From Anaerolineales bacterium (GTDB lineage Bacteria; Chloroflexota; Anaerolineae; Anaerolineales; Villigracilaceae), in contig JADGEO010000001.1 in the NCBI GenBank assembly GCA_016744335.1, forward strand, positions 178,740 through 242,739: DNA of 64,000 nt, written 5' to 3'. The translations under genes and the position numbers were made by a program. Below the pieces are notes generated by a model, which made no database searches, was not told the DNA's origin, and saw only the letters and a list, made by a program, of their open reading frames with translations. Of this stretch, positions 7,511 through 16,059 are shown piece by piece (position 1 is the stretch's first letter; each line of letters opens with the position of its first letter).

Positions 7511-7948
7511 ATGCGCGCTTTACTTCAAAGAGTTTCCCACGGAAAAGTCTCTCTAGATGGCAAAACAATTGCTGAAATTGAGCAGGGACTTGTGATTCTT
7601 TTGGGCGTTGGAGAGGGAGATGGTCAAGCAGAAATTGACTATTTAACAAAAAAAATTGCCCATCTTCGCATTTTTGAGGATGAGGCTGGCAAGATGAATT
7701 TATCGGTGCTAGACGTTGGCGGCGAGGCGATTGTTGTTTCGCAGTTTACGCTTTATGCGGACACGAAAAAAGGTCGCAGACCCTCCTTTGTTCACGCGGC
7801 ACATCCTGATATTGCAAAGCCTTTGGTCGAACAATTTACAGAGGCTCTTCGCTCACAAGGTCTACAAACGCAAAGCGGAAAATTTGGGGGAAATATGCTG
7901 GTTGAAATTGATAATGATGGTCCCGTCACGATTTGGATGGAACGATAA
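7511..7948 (+). CDS. dtd: D-aminoacyl-tRNA deacylase
   Basis: This 145-residue enzyme hydrolyses D-amino acids (and glycine) wrongly attached to tRNA. It shows the two family signatures, Ser-Gln-Phe-Thr-Leu-Tyr in the middle and a C-terminal Asn-Asp-Gly-Pro-Val-Thr that shapes the cross-subunit chiral site. ATG 7511 is preferred over an in-frame ATG at 7463 because it aligns with the universal Met-Arg-Ala-Leu-Leu-Gln-Arg start and the earlier codons lie in the hairpin. It follows trpS, a sensible pairing of charging and proofreading. Confidence 0.96.
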   Translation: MRALLQRVSHGKVSLDGKTIAEIEQGLVILLGVGEGDGQAEIDYLTKKIAHLRIFEDEAGKMNLSVLDVGGEAIVVSQFTLYADTKKGRRPSFVHAAHPDIAKPLVEQFTEALRSQGLQTQSGKFGGNMLVEIDNDGPVTIWMER

Positions 7949-7984
7949 AAAAAGTCCCCGTTTTATAAACGGGGACTTTTTTAT
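7947..7984. terminator. Rho-independent terminator after dtd
   Basis: AAAAAAGTCCCCGTTT and its complement flank a four-base loop, followed by a T-run. The symmetric A and T tails let it also stop the minus-strand small-protein gene at 8051-8176. Confidence 0.92.
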
Positions 7985-8050
7985 TGGCAAAGATTCATAA
8001 CCGCTAATCTTCACGAAAAAACAAAAATTAGTAATGATTGGCGGTTTAAA

Positions 8051-8176
8051 TTATTTGCGCCAACGGACGAGATTCTCTTCGTCTTCATCTCTTTCTTCAT
8101 GGCGCAGTGCGGGGAGCAGGCTGATTGCCATGAAGGGACTTACAAGAACGAACGTGATTAATGCGAGTACGGGCAT
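8051..8176 (-). CDS. Small single-pass membrane protein, 41 residues
   Basis: Too short for routine calling, but preceded by a perfect AGGAGG four bases before ATG 8174-8176 and bounded by terminators on both sides. Residues 2-24 form one hydrophobic helix (Pro-Val-Leu-Ala-Leu-Ile-Thr-Phe-Val-Leu-Val), then a highly charged cytosolic tail with Glu-Glu-Arg-Asp-Glu-Asp-Glu-Glu and a closing Trp-Arg-Lys. I know no family for it. Terminator, ribosome site and hydrophobic-charged design together argue for a real gene. Confidence 0.6.
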   Translation of the reverse strand: MPVLALITFVLVSPFMAISLLPALRHEERDEDEENLVRWRK

Positions 8177-8244
8177 ATCGCCTCCTTTTGGGTTTATGTC
8201 TATTGAAACACAGGCACATGAAAAAAGTTTCCCATATATATATA

Positions 8245-8277
8245 AAGAGACGACAGTTTGATAAACTGCCGTCTCTT
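8245..8277 (-). terminator. Rho-independent terminator after the NBR1/CARDB lipoprotein gene
   Basis: 15-base arms around AAGAGACGACAGTTT with one mismatch, three-base loop, 23 bases after the stop of the minus-strand gene and leading into a T/A-rich stretch. Confidence 0.8.
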
Positions 8278-8299
8278 GAATTCAAGCCATAGACTTGTT

Positions 8300-9304
8300 C
8301 TACGGCATTAACACCTGAATACTTTCTGTTATTACATTATTGCCTTCGTCAGATTCTGATATAGCACCTGTCGTATCCACTTCAGCTTTAGTTGTAATGG
8401 ATGCATACCAGCTTGTATATGCAAATGTGTCGCAAGTTTTAGTGACACTGTCTCCACCTGCCAGACTTGCGATATTCCAAGTGCACGAAGCAGTTGTGAA
8501 ATTCTCTCCTCCCCTCCACTCAAGAACAAAAGCATCTGCGTCCGTTTGACCTTGATTGTAAACGGTAATGCTAACATTTACATTCACTCCTTGTGTGGGC
8601 GGATTAGGGTTGAGTGTGAGGTTTGTTATAGTTAAATCAGGAGATGTTGGGGTATTTGTTGGCGTGGGCGTTGGATTAGGCACAACAATCTTCACCCAAA
8701 AAGGTCCCTGAGCATCTGCATTGATACCAAAAACGATATTATCATGGGAACGTAATTTGAAATTACCCTGATAATTACCAGGGCTAACAGGTGCAGTGAG
8801 ATTAACAGATATATCTATGGTTGCGCCAGGGGCTACAGAGCCGCCAAGAGCGGCAGAGGCTGGTGCACCCATCTGTTCCCCGCTATCAAAGAGAACGACA
8901 TAATTAGCCCCCCATGTACAAGAACCGTCATTCTTAATTCGCCATGTTTTCGTAAAAGAGTCTCCTGCTGGTATTTCTGTGCTATCAGGAATAGTTACGT
9001 CTTTAACGAAGCTCCCGCGATTACAAGGAATCGGGATTTCTGTTGCCGTGCTCGCAGGAGGCACTGTCGAAATAGGCGTATTTGCGGCGGTCGACAAAGC
9101 CGTAGCCCCTGGTTGCGTTGTTGCCGATGGAATAACCGCACCAACAGCTGTTTCTGCCGCATGGGTAAAAACAGCGGCTGAGGTTGAGGCAATCGTAGTT
9201 GCATCGGCATCTGCATCACTCTCGCCTGTTGGAAGGTTACAAGCACCTAAAAAAAGCGCGCTTAAGATTATTGTGGTTAGTAGAAGATATTTATTTTTTT
9301 TCAT
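8300..9304 (-). CDS. Lipoprotein with NBR1-type FW domain and CARDB domain
   Basis: A 334-residue exported protein. Signal peptide residues 1-21 end in Leu-Gly-Ala-Cys22, a lipoprotein cleavage site. A Thr/Ala-rich linker follows. Residues about 98-210 look like the four-Trp NBR1-like Ig domain (Lys-Thr-Trp-Arg-Ile-Lys-Asn, Cys-Thr-Trp, Pro-Gly-Asn-Tyr-Gln-Gly, Phe-Trp-Val-Lys). A Pro-Thr-Pro-Thr linker leads to a CARDB-like beta sandwich at about 225-330 (Val-Tyr-Asn-Gln-Gly, Glu-Gly-Asn-Asn). Both are adhesion or binding modules at the outer face; the ligand is unknown. The gene is alone between a MITE-like repeat and a terminator. Confidence 0.85.
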   Translation of the reverse strand: MKKNKYLLLTTIILSALFLGACNLPTGESDADADATTIASTSAAVFTHAAETAVGAVIPSATTQPGATALSTAANTPISTVPPASTATEIPIPCNRGSFVKDVTIPDSTEIPAGDSFTKTWRIKNDGSCTWGANYVVLFDSGEQMGAPASAALGGSVAPGATIDISVNLTAPVSPGNYQGNFKLRSHDNIVFGINADAQGPFWVKIVVPNPTPTPTNTPTSPDLTITNLTLNPNPPTQGVNVNVSITVYNQGQTDADAFVLEWRGGENFTTASCTWNIASLAGGDSVTKTCDTFAYTSWYASITTKAEVDTTGAISESDEGNNVITESIQVLMP

Positions 9305-9397
9305 TTGGCACTCCTCTTTATAATAAAATTCAACACACCCATTATAGAAGGCTCTACATTAATCTACAAGTGCCCAAAAGGGGGGAGTTTTTTATCT

Positions 9398-9547
9398 GGA
9401 TTATTTAAAGAGCACCCGCTACACACATGACCTCAACGGGTGTGCCAAAAATTCAACATCTGTGCGAAGTGTACGCTGTTTACGCCGCACACCGAATCAA
9501 GCTTTGGCACGCAAGTTAAAATTATGCGCGTAGCAGGCATCTCATCC
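9398..9547. repeat. MITE-like element, copy B
   Basis: About 150 bp with both ends recognisable as the family seen at 5486-5641: an outer GGATnA, a core CTACRCRCATGA and an inner GGGTGTGCC on the left, and the inverted counterpart ending in CATCC on the right. It occupies most of the gap between the lipoprotein gene and the gene at 9631; nothing else is seen there. Confidence 0.55.
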
Positions 9548-9630
9548 TCATAAAAATTCTGTCCTATTTTTCGCTACTCTGTGTTAAGATTATCCATATC
9601 TAATCAACATCGCACTTTTGGAGGAAGCTT

Positions 9631-10365
9631 ATGTCGAATAAAAACAAAGGAAACGATATTTTTGCAAATATCCCCAAAAATAATACCCAACCTAAAAGCA
9701 AAATGGTAGAGCCAGAAGTTTTATCTGCATTGCCACCATCTGCAGAACCGCCCCCAGCAACAGAGCCACAACTCACTCGTAAAGAGAAAAGTCTGCGAAC
9801 CTTATGGACTATCACGGCACTCATTTCAATGACCGTTAATCTCGTTGTGATTGTCCTTTTAGCCGCCGTATTATATCTATATTCACAGAATACAAATAAC
9901 TTTGTGATTCCCGAAGGTATAGATATAGATACACCCGTGAACTTATTGCAAGGGCTTTATGATAATTTTCAACTAATGGATGAAGCCCACATCAAAACAG
10001 ATATTGTGGTTGAAGATACCATTCCTGTTCAATTTGACCTTACTCTAAATCAACCTACAACAGTCACTTTAACAGAACCAGTGACCATATATAATGCGTA
10101 TGTAGAAATAAATACAGGTGCATTAAATATCAGCGCACCAGCAGTAGTGACCCTTCCCGAAGGTTTAGCATTGCCAATCTTATTGGATTTAGTTGTTCCA
10201 GTAGATACATCCATCCCTGTCAAACTAAATGTTGAGGTAGATATTCCCCTCGAAGAAACCGACCTACACGAGCCTTTTGTTGGATTACAAGAAGTTGTTC
10301 AGCCGCTATACTGCCTAGTTGCTCCAAAAGCAGTCACCATACACGGGGAAGAAATTTGTCCCTAA
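9631..10365 (+). CDS. Hypothetical single-pass membrane protein
   Basis: A 244-residue protein with a 50-residue Pro/Asn-rich cytosolic start, one membrane helix at about residues 56-82, and an external region with few charges and many Thr, Val and Pro in beta-strand pattern. Phrases repeat in the external part (Pro-Val-Gln-Phe-Asp-Leu, Pro-Val-Asp-Thr-Ser-Ile-Pro-Val), suggesting short beta repeats. GGAGG sits nine bases before the ATG. I recognise no family. It is followed after 29 bases by the M16 peptidase pair in the same direction and may share their operon. Confidence 0.75.
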   Translation: MSNKNKGNDIFANIPKNNTQPKSKMVEPEVLSALPPSAEPPPATEPQLTRKEKSLRTLWTITALISMTVNLVVIVLLAAVLYLYSQNTNNFVIPEGIDIDTPVNLLQGLYDNFQLMDEAHIKTDIVVEDTIPVQFDLTLNQPTTVTLTEPVTIYNAYVEINTGALNISAPAVVTLPEGLALPILLDLVVPVDTSIPVKLNVEVDIPLEETDLHEPFVGLQEVVQPLYCLVAPKAVTIHGEEICP

Positions 10366-10394
10366 AAAAAACTATCATTTATACAAGGAACCTT

Positions 10395-11687
10395 ATGACA
10401 CAAAAATTCACTAAAACTACCCTAGCGAACGGGCTTACTCTTTTGCTAAAAGAAATTCACACCGCCCCCATGATTTCATCTTGGGTTTGGTATCGCGTTG
10501 GCTCACGAAATGAAACCACAGGTAAAACAGGTATCTCACACTGGGTTGAGCACATGCAATTTAAAGGAACGCCCAAATTCCCTGCCAATGTCTTAGACAA
10601 AGCCATCTCCCGCGAAGGGGGTGTTTGGAATGCCTTTACTTATCTAGACTTCACTACCTATTATGAAACCATGCCCGCTGACAAAATTGATTTAGCTCTA
10701 CAACTTGAATCTGACCGCATGGTAAACAGTCTCTTTGACCCCGAAGAAGTTGCATCAGAGCGTACGGTGGTTATTTCAGAACGTGAGGGCAACGAAAACT
10801 CGCCCATGTTCCAACTTAGCGAAGTTACGCAAGCAACATCTTTTCGCGTTCATCCCTACCATCATAAAGTTATCGGTGATATGGCAGATTTAGAGTCAAT
10901 GACACGTGATGACCTTTACGAACACTATAAAAGTTATTATGCGCCAAACAACGCTGTTATGGCTATCGCAGGGGATTTTGAGACCGAGAAAATGCTTGAG
11001 AGAGTAGAAGAGCTTTTCGGTGGGATTCCCGCCGCACCTGCCCCTCGACCGCTATCCCGCCCGGAACCAGAATCAAGCGGAGAGACACGTCTGACCGTAG
11101 AGGGGACGGGCGATACGACCTATGTTCAGGCTTGCTACCCCTTCCCATCTGCTACCGACCCAGACTTCTTCCCGTTAAGCGTTTTAGACAGTCTTCTTGC
11201 TGGTGCCAGTAGCCTAAATATGTTTGGGGGCGGCATATCCAATAAAACATCCCGCCTTTATAAAGCATTGGTTGAATCAGAACTAACTGTTGGGATGAGT
11301 GGCGGCGCACAAGCCACCATTGACCCCTATTTATATAATATCGTCATGGTTATTCACCCCGAACGAAAACCAGATGAAGCACTTGCCGCATTAGATGCTG
11401 AAATTGCTCGCATACAAGAAGAAAAAGTCTCAGAAGAAGAGGTGGCTCGTGCAGTAAAACAAGCAAAAGCCCTCTTTGCCTATGGAAGCGAGAGCATCAC
11501 CAACCAAGCATTTTGGATGGGGTATACAGAGATGTTTGCCGATTACGAATGGTTTGAAAATTATCTTGATAATCTTGCCGCCGTAACCCCCGATGACGTG
11601 CAACGTGTAGCAAAAAAATACTTCCAAAAGAAATACCGCGTGGTAGGCACTTATTTGCCCGTCAATGAGGAGAATACCAATGAGTAA
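10395..11687 (+). CDS. M16-family zinc metallopeptidase, catalytic subunit
   Basis: A 430-residue pitrilysin-type protease. The inverted zinc motif is complete as His49-x-x-Glu52-His53 and a third ligand Glu is expected at about residue 129 in Ser-Glu-Arg-Glu-Gly-Asn. The C-terminal half has the partner-type M16C fold. ATG 10395 is chosen because AAGGA lies just upstream and it begins Met-Thr-Gln-Lys-Phe, while an ATG 39 bases earlier adds an unlikely extension and overlaps the preceding gene. It overlaps the following gene by eight bases, the usual pairing of an active and an inactive M16 subunit. Confidence 0.92.
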   Translation: MTQKFTKTTLANGLTLLLKEIHTAPMISSWVWYRVGSRNETTGKTGISHWVEHMQFKGTPKFPANVLDKAISREGGVWNAFTYLDFTTYYETMPADKIDLALQLESDRMVNSLFDPEEVASERTVVISEREGNENSPMFQLSEVTQATSFRVHPYHHKVIGDMADLESMTRDDLYEHYKSYYAPNNAVMAIAGDFETEKMLERVEELFGGIPAAPAPRPLSRPEPESSGETRLTVEGTGDTTYVQACYPFPSATDPDFFPLSVLDSLLAGASSLNMFGGGISNKTSRLYKALVESELTVGMSGGAQATIDPYLYNIVMVIHPERKPDEALAALDAEIARIQEEKVSEEEVARAVKQAKALFAYGSESITNQAFWMGYTEMFADYEWFENYLDNLAAVTPDDVQRVAKKYFQKKYRVVGTYLPVNEENTNE

Positions 11688-12945
11688 AAAAGCATACCCC
11701 GGCGCAGATGATATTACTCGCGTTGAACTAGACAATGGCATCACCGTTTTATGCCGCACAAATTTTAATAGCCCTTCAGTGGTGTTGCGTGGTAATTTAC
11801 CCGCTGGCTCACTTTTTGATACCGATGAAAAATTAGGCATATCAGATATGACTGCCTCCATGCTCATGCGTGGCACAGAGCAATATGATTTTCAGGCAAT
11901 TTACGACAGGCTCGAATCGGTGGGTGCAAGTTTCGGCTTTAATGCCAATACCTACACCGCAGGCTTTGGTGGACGTGCATTAAGTGAAGATTTACCGCTC
12001 CTAATGCAAATGCTCTCCGAGGGACTTCGCCAACCCACTTTCCCCGCGGAGCATGTGGAACGTCTACGCGCTCAACATATAGCTGGGCTTGCCATGCGCG
12101 ATCAAGACACACGTGATATGGCAGAGTTAACCTTTGATGAAATTCTTTACGCCGACCACCCCTATAGACATACCGGCGATGGAACTCCTGAAACTATTCA
12201 GGCGATTACGCGTGAGGATTTAGTCAACTTTCATCAAAAGCATTACGGACCCCACAACATGGTGATTACCGTAGTCGGCGCGATAGAAGCTGACGATGCG
12301 GTTGCCCAAATAAACGAAATTCTCGGCGATTGGCAAAACCCCGACCAGCCACCAAAAGTGACTGTCCCTGAGATGCCTCCTCTCGAAAAACGTGTGCAAA
12401 AACATCATGCCATTGCGGGCAAATCACAAGCCGATTTAATGATGGGATTTCTCGGACCCAAACGCCTAGATGATGATTTTATGGCGGCATCTTTGGGCAA
12501 TTCTATTCTTGGGCGTTTTGGCTTAATGGGACGCATTGGCGACTCTGTGCGAGAAAAATCTGGTTTAGCTTATTACGCCTACTCTAATATAAGCGCAGGG
12601 CATGGACCTGGCGCATGGTATGTGAGCGCAGGTGTAAACCCTGCCAACATGGACAAAGCCATAGACCTGATCGTCAAAGAACTAGAACTTTTCGTCAAAG
12701 ATGGCGTGACAGAGGAAGAACTCAGTGATAATAAAAGCAACTATATTGGCTCCCTACCCCTATCTTTAGAATCAAATAGCGGTGTTGCAAGTGCGATGCT
12801 CCGCATCGAAAACTATGATTTGGGCTTAGATTACTATCGTCAATATCCCGATCTTGTTCGTGCTGTAACACGTGATGAAATTCTTGCAGTAGCAAAAAAA
12901 TATATAGAAGTAGAACGTCTTGCTATTGCAACAGCAGGACCGTAA
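11680..12945 (+). CDS. M16-family peptidase-like, non-catalytic subunit
   Basis: A 421-residue M16 homologue that lacks the HxxEH zinc motif: the equivalent region reads Ile-Ser-Asp-Met-Thr-Ala-Ser-Met-Leu. It keeps the Arg-Tyr type C-terminal motif region (Gly-Leu-Ala-Tyr-Tyr-Ala-Tyr-Ser) that binds substrate backbone. This matches the two-subunit arrangement in which the second chain completes the chamber. ATG 11680 is preferred over 11665; GAGGAG precedes it, and it overlaps the catalytic subunit gene, so expression is coupled. Confidence 0.9.
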   Translation: MSKKAYPGADDITRVELDNGITVLCRTNFNSPSVVLRGNLPAGSLFDTDEKLGISDMTASMLMRGTEQYDFQAIYDRLESVGASFGFNANTYTAGFGGRALSEDLPLLMQMLSEGLRQPTFPAEHVERLRAQHIAGLAMRDQDTRDMAELTFDEILYADHPYRHTGDGTPETIQAITREDLVNFHQKHYGPHNMVITVVGAIEADDAVAQINEILGDWQNPDQPPKVTVPEMPPLEKRVQKHHAIAGKSQADLMMGFLGPKRLDDDFMAASLGNSILGRFGLMGRIGDSVREKSGLAYYAYSNISAGHGPGAWYVSAGVNPANMDKAIDLIVKELELFVKDGVTEEELSDNKSNYIGSLPLSLESNSGVASAMLRIENYDLGLDYYRQYPDLVRAVTRDEILAVAKKYIEVERLAIATAGP

Positions 12946-13001
12946 TTTAGTTTGAAGGTTTACCCTGCAACCTTAAACTTTCGGCTTTCTAACAAAAAAA
13001 T

Positions 13002-13367
13002 ATGCACCTATCAACAGGCATTGACCTCATTGAAATAGAACGTGTTGCTTCTGCTATTGAGCGACACGGTGATAGATTTTTAAATCGCATTTATACTGCA
13101 CGTGAACTTAAAGATTGCGCGGGGAATGCCGAATCTCTTGCCGCACGCTTCGCCGCGAAAGAAGCTACAGCCAAAGCACTCGGTACTGGTTTCGGAAAAA
13201 TTGCCTGGGATGAGGTTGAAGTTCAGCGCGGTGAAAGTAGAGAACCTATCTTAGTGCTTCACGAAAAAGCCGCCGATATTGCTGAAAAGAAAAAACTCAC
13301 AATATGGTCGGTGAGTTTGAGCCACAGCCAAACGCACGCAATTGCGATGGTTGTGGCAATGGGCTAA
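13002..13367 (+). CDS. acpS: Holo-[acyl-carrier-protein] synthase
   Basis: A 121-residue phosphopantetheinyl transferase that activates acyl carrier protein with CoA. It starts Gly-Ile-Asp-Leu-Ile-Glu-Ile and has the second Mg-binding signature Phe-Ala-Ala-Lys-Glu-Ala with the following Ala-Leu-Gly-Thr-Gly, both diagnostic of AcpS. Length is normal. It is followed by a bidirectional terminator facing the isochorismatase-type gene. Confidence 0.96.
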   Translation: MHLSTGIDLIEIERVASAIERHGDRFLNRIYTARELKDCAGNAESLAARFAAKEATAKALGTGFGKIAWDEVEVQRGESREPILVLHEKAADIAEKKKLTIWSVSLSHSQTHAIAMVVAMG

Positions 13368-13388
13368 GAATAAATTTATCTTAAAGAA

Positions 13389-13418
13389 AAAGAGACGCTT
13401 GTCGCAGAGCGTCTCTTT
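13389..13418. terminator. Bidirectional terminator between acpS and the cysteine hydrolase gene
   Basis: AAAGAGACGCT / AGCGTCTCTTT, perfect 11-bp arms with an eight-base loop and a T-run on the right, lying between two convergent genes. Confidence 0.9.
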
Positions 13419-13443
13419 TTTAATTCTCCAACTACCGGCTCTC

Positions 13444-14064
13444 CTAAAGCTTAAGCACATCGGCACACAAAAGAAGATTTGCGAACCCATATCCCAGATT
13501 TCTTAACGTTGCACGGTGAAAATCTTCGTTATAGGCGGCAGTGCCATCAATAAGGAAAAAAACTTCAAATCCACGTACGAAGGCAGAGCGGGCCGTAGTT
13601 TCACAGCAAAGGTGGGTCATTACTCCAGAAACGATAACTTGCTCAACATCATGTTCTCGCAAATATGCTTCGAGATTGGTTTCATAAAAAGCATCATATT
13701 GCGCCTTCTCAATAAATTCCCCGTAGGATAAGTCTAATTTAGAAGAAATCCCACTAAGGGGATGTGCTGTATTGATAATATCGCGCCACCAGCGAGACAT
13801 ATTTGCGGCATCCACGTCGGTGTTGAGATGACGCGTCCACACAAGGGGCAAGCCCAAATTTGCGTATCTTTTGCTCAACGCATCCAGACGCGGCAAAATA
13901 TCTTGAGCAGAGGGGATGTAGGCGTGCGAATCCGCATCCAGAAAAAAATCCTGCATATCTAAGATGAGGAGGGCTGAACGCGTCAAATCTAGTTTTTGGC
14001 GCGGGCGCGGGAAATCTGCTTGCATTTTTTTTATATTTTGGGGCGTGAGGTAGCGAGTTTTCAT
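13444..14064 (-). CDS. Isochorismatase-family cysteine hydrolase
   Basis: A 206-residue alpha/beta hydrolase of the isochorismatase/nicotinamidase group. Catalytic Asp36 lies in Leu-Ile-Leu-Asp-Met-Gln-Asp; the Lys of the triad is likely in the Glu-Lys segment near residue 118; the Cys nucleophile is in Met-Thr-His-Leu-Cys-Cys-Glu-Thr-Thr. The tandem Cys-Cys is slightly unusual. The substrate cannot be assigned: biuret, nicotinamide and N-carbamoyl amides are all used by relatives. Confidence 0.88.
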   Translation of the reverse strand: MKTRYLTPQNIKKMQADFPRPRQKLDLTRSALLILDMQDFFLDADSHAYIPSAQDILPRLDALSKRYANLGLPLVWTRHLNTDVDAANMSRWWRDIINTAHPLSGISSKLDLSYGEFIEKAQYDAFYETNLEAYLREHDVEQVIVSGVMTHLCCETTARSAFVRGFEVFFLIDGTAAYNEDFHRATLRNLGYGFANLLLCADVLKL

Positions 14065-14153
14065 AGCAGAAGCTATTTTACCGTGTTAGGCAATTCTGTC
14101 CAAACGAGATAATTCGCTAATTTTGAGTGAAAATATCCAGTATAATTCGTAAT

Positions 14154-14777
14154 ATGGAAAATAAACTTTATCAACGAGCTTGGTGGTTAGCCCTTATCAC
14201 CGTTGTTTATAATTTGATTGAGGGGTTCGTGGCAATCTATTTTGGCGTTGCAGACGAAACTTTAGCCCTCTTCGGCTTTGGCGTAGATTCGTTCATCGAG
14301 GTGCTTTCTGGCTTGGGCATTATCGCGATGATAACGAGAATTCGTAAAAATCCCGATACAGAGCGTAGCCAATTTGAAATCACCGCCTTGAGAATTACAG
14401 GCACAAGTTTTTATATTTTAGCAGTAGGGCTGGGCGCAACGGTTATCGTCAATTTGGTGAGCGGTCATAAACCAGAAACAACGCTTTCAGGGCTAATTAT
14501 TTCATCAATTTCTATTCTTACCATGTGGCTACTCATCCGCGCCAAACGAGACGTAGGAGAAAAGCTCAACTCAGCACCTATTTTAGCCGATGCAAACTGC
14601 ACACTGGTTTGCTTATATATGTCTGTGATTTTGCTCGCATCTAGCGCAATTTACGAATTAACTGGTTTCGGTTTTGTAGATAGTCTCGGCGCAATTGGTT
14701 TGATTTACTTTTCCTTCAATGAGGGCAAAGAAGCCTTTGAAAAAGCACGGGGAATAGAGTGCAGTTGCGAGGATTGA
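14154..14777 (+). CDS. Cation-efflux (CDF-like) membrane transporter
   Basis: A 207-residue protein with about five or six membrane segments. It resembles the membrane part of cation diffusion facilitators: Tyr-Asn-Leu-Ile-Glu-Gly in segment one, Asp-Ser-Phe-Ile-Glu in segment two and Ala-Asp-Ala-Asn-Cys later, positions that in CDF proteins hold metal ligands. It lacks the cytosolic C-terminal domain and ends with Cys-Ser-Cys. An ATG 27 bases upstream is in frame but ATG 14154 gives the usual start of this group. Metal specificity is unknown. Confidence 0.8.
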   Translation: MENKLYQRAWWLALITVVYNLIEGFVAIYFGVADETLALFGFGVDSFIEVLSGLGIIAMITRIRKNPDTERSQFEITALRITGTSFYILAVGLGATVIVNLVSGHKPETTLSGLIISSISILTMWLLIRAKRDVGEKLNSAPILADANCTLVCLYMSVILLASSAIYELTGFGFVDSLGAIGLIYFSFNEGKEAFEKARGIECSCED

Positions 14778-14798
14778 TTTTTGCGTTAGAATAGCCCC

Positions 14799-15971
14799 AT
14801 GAAACACATTTTTTGGCTGGTGCTTATTTTTTTTTCTGCTTATCAGACCACTGCCTGCCAGCCACAAACACCCCTAAATATAATTTATTTTGTAGATGGC
14901 GAAGAAGTTCGTACTTTGCCTGCCACTTCACGCGTCCCTGCTGAGATTTTGACAGAAAATGGCATTGCGCTCAAATCTGCCGACCGCGTTCTCATCAACG
15001 GCGAAACCGTAGACGCAACAGAACCGATGGCTTGTGAAAATTGCACATTGCAAATTCAGCACGCAGTGAGCATGACACTCATCACGCCTTATGAAGAAGT
15101 GGAATTTGAGACTGCCGCCCCCACTGTAGGGGATGCCCTTGCCGAACTCGAACTTGAACTTTATACCGCAGATTTGGTCGATCCGCCCGTGGGGACGCAT
15201 GCAACTGACCAATTAACAATCACCTACACCCCTTCGCGTCAGCTTGCCATCCGCGTAGACGGGGAAATTCTCTACATCCGCACCGCGTCTGAGACGGTTG
15301 GCGCGGCGTTGGTTCGGGCAGGAATCCCGCTTGTTGGTTTAGATGCAAGCCAACCATCCACGTCCGAACCGCTCCCAGAAGATGGACAGATTCGCATTAT
15401 TCGCGTTGTCGAAAGAATCGAAACAGCACAGAGAGAAATTCCCTTTGAAACTGAATATATAGCATCTGACGAAGTTGCCATTGATGAAGAAAAAATTATC
15501 ACACCAGGCATCACGGGATTGATTGTGAGTAATACCCGCATCCGCTACGAAGATGGCGTGGAGGTCTCTCGTGAAATTGAAGCTGAGCAAGAAGTACGCG
15601 AGCCGAGCACAGAAATTGTAGGCTACGGGACAAAATATGTAATTCACACAATCACAGTAGATGGCGAGGAGCTAGAGTATTGGCGGGCATTGAATGTTTA
15701 TGCCACATCCTACTCTCCCTGCAACTCTGGGGCAGATAAATGCTACCCAAACACAGCCAGCGGAAAACCTGTTCAGCACGGTGTGGTTGGCGTAATTAGA
15801 AGTTGGTATAACGACTATCAGGGGCAAGCTATTTACGTGCCAGGCTACGGCTATGCGACTATTGAAGATGTTGGTGGCGGTATTCCCGGCAAAGATTGGA
15901 TTGACCTTGGTTATAGCGATGCCGATTATCAAGTTTGGCATCAATGGGTTACAATCTACTTCCTAAAATGA
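14799..15971 (+). CDS. Exported protein with ubiquitin-like DUF348, G5 and 3D-type domains
   Basis: A 390-residue envelope protein. A signal peptide ends at Thr-Thr-Ala-Cys20, possibly a lipoprotein site. Residues about 25-210 contain three DUF348-like repeats (Phe-Val-Asp-Gly-Glu-Glu-Val ... Thr-Val-Gly-Asp-Ala-Leu), as in resuscitation factor RpfB. A G5-type sheet with Glu-Ile-Pro-Phe-Glu and Gly-Ile-Thr-Gly follows. The last 110 residues look like a 3D domain (Ala-Thr-Ser-Tyr-Ser-Pro-Cys, Thr-Ala-Ser-Gly-Lys-Pro-Val, Asp-Val-Gly-Gly-Gly-Ile), the fold of lytic transglycosylase-like cell-wall enzymes. Two cysteines in the 3D part may form a disulfide. A role in peptidoglycan remodelling is likely but not shown. 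Confidence 0.88.
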   Translation: MKHIFWLVLIFFSAYQTTACQPQTPLNIIYFVDGEEVRTLPATSRVPAEILTENGIALKSADRVLINGETVDATEPMACENCTLQIQHAVSMTLITPYEEVEFETAAPTVGDALAELELELYTADLVDPPVGTHATDQLTITYTPSRQLAIRVDGEILYIRTASETVGAALVRAGIPLVGLDASQPSTSEPLPEDGQIRIIRVVERIETAQREIPFETEYIASDEVAIDEEKIITPGITGLIVSNTRIRYEDGVEVSREIEAEQEVREPSTEIVGYGTKYVIHTITVDGEELEYWRALNVYATSYSPCNSGADKCYPNTASGKPVQHGVVGVIRSWYNDYQGQAIYVPGYGYATIEDVGGGIPGKDWIDLGYSDADYQVWHQWVTIYFLK

Positions 15972-16059
15972 TCTCTAATCGAACCGCCAAGAACGCCAAG
16001 TTTTTTAAGATTTAAAACCAGCGAAAATACTTTTTCACAATTAAATCCCCTATCTTCCT

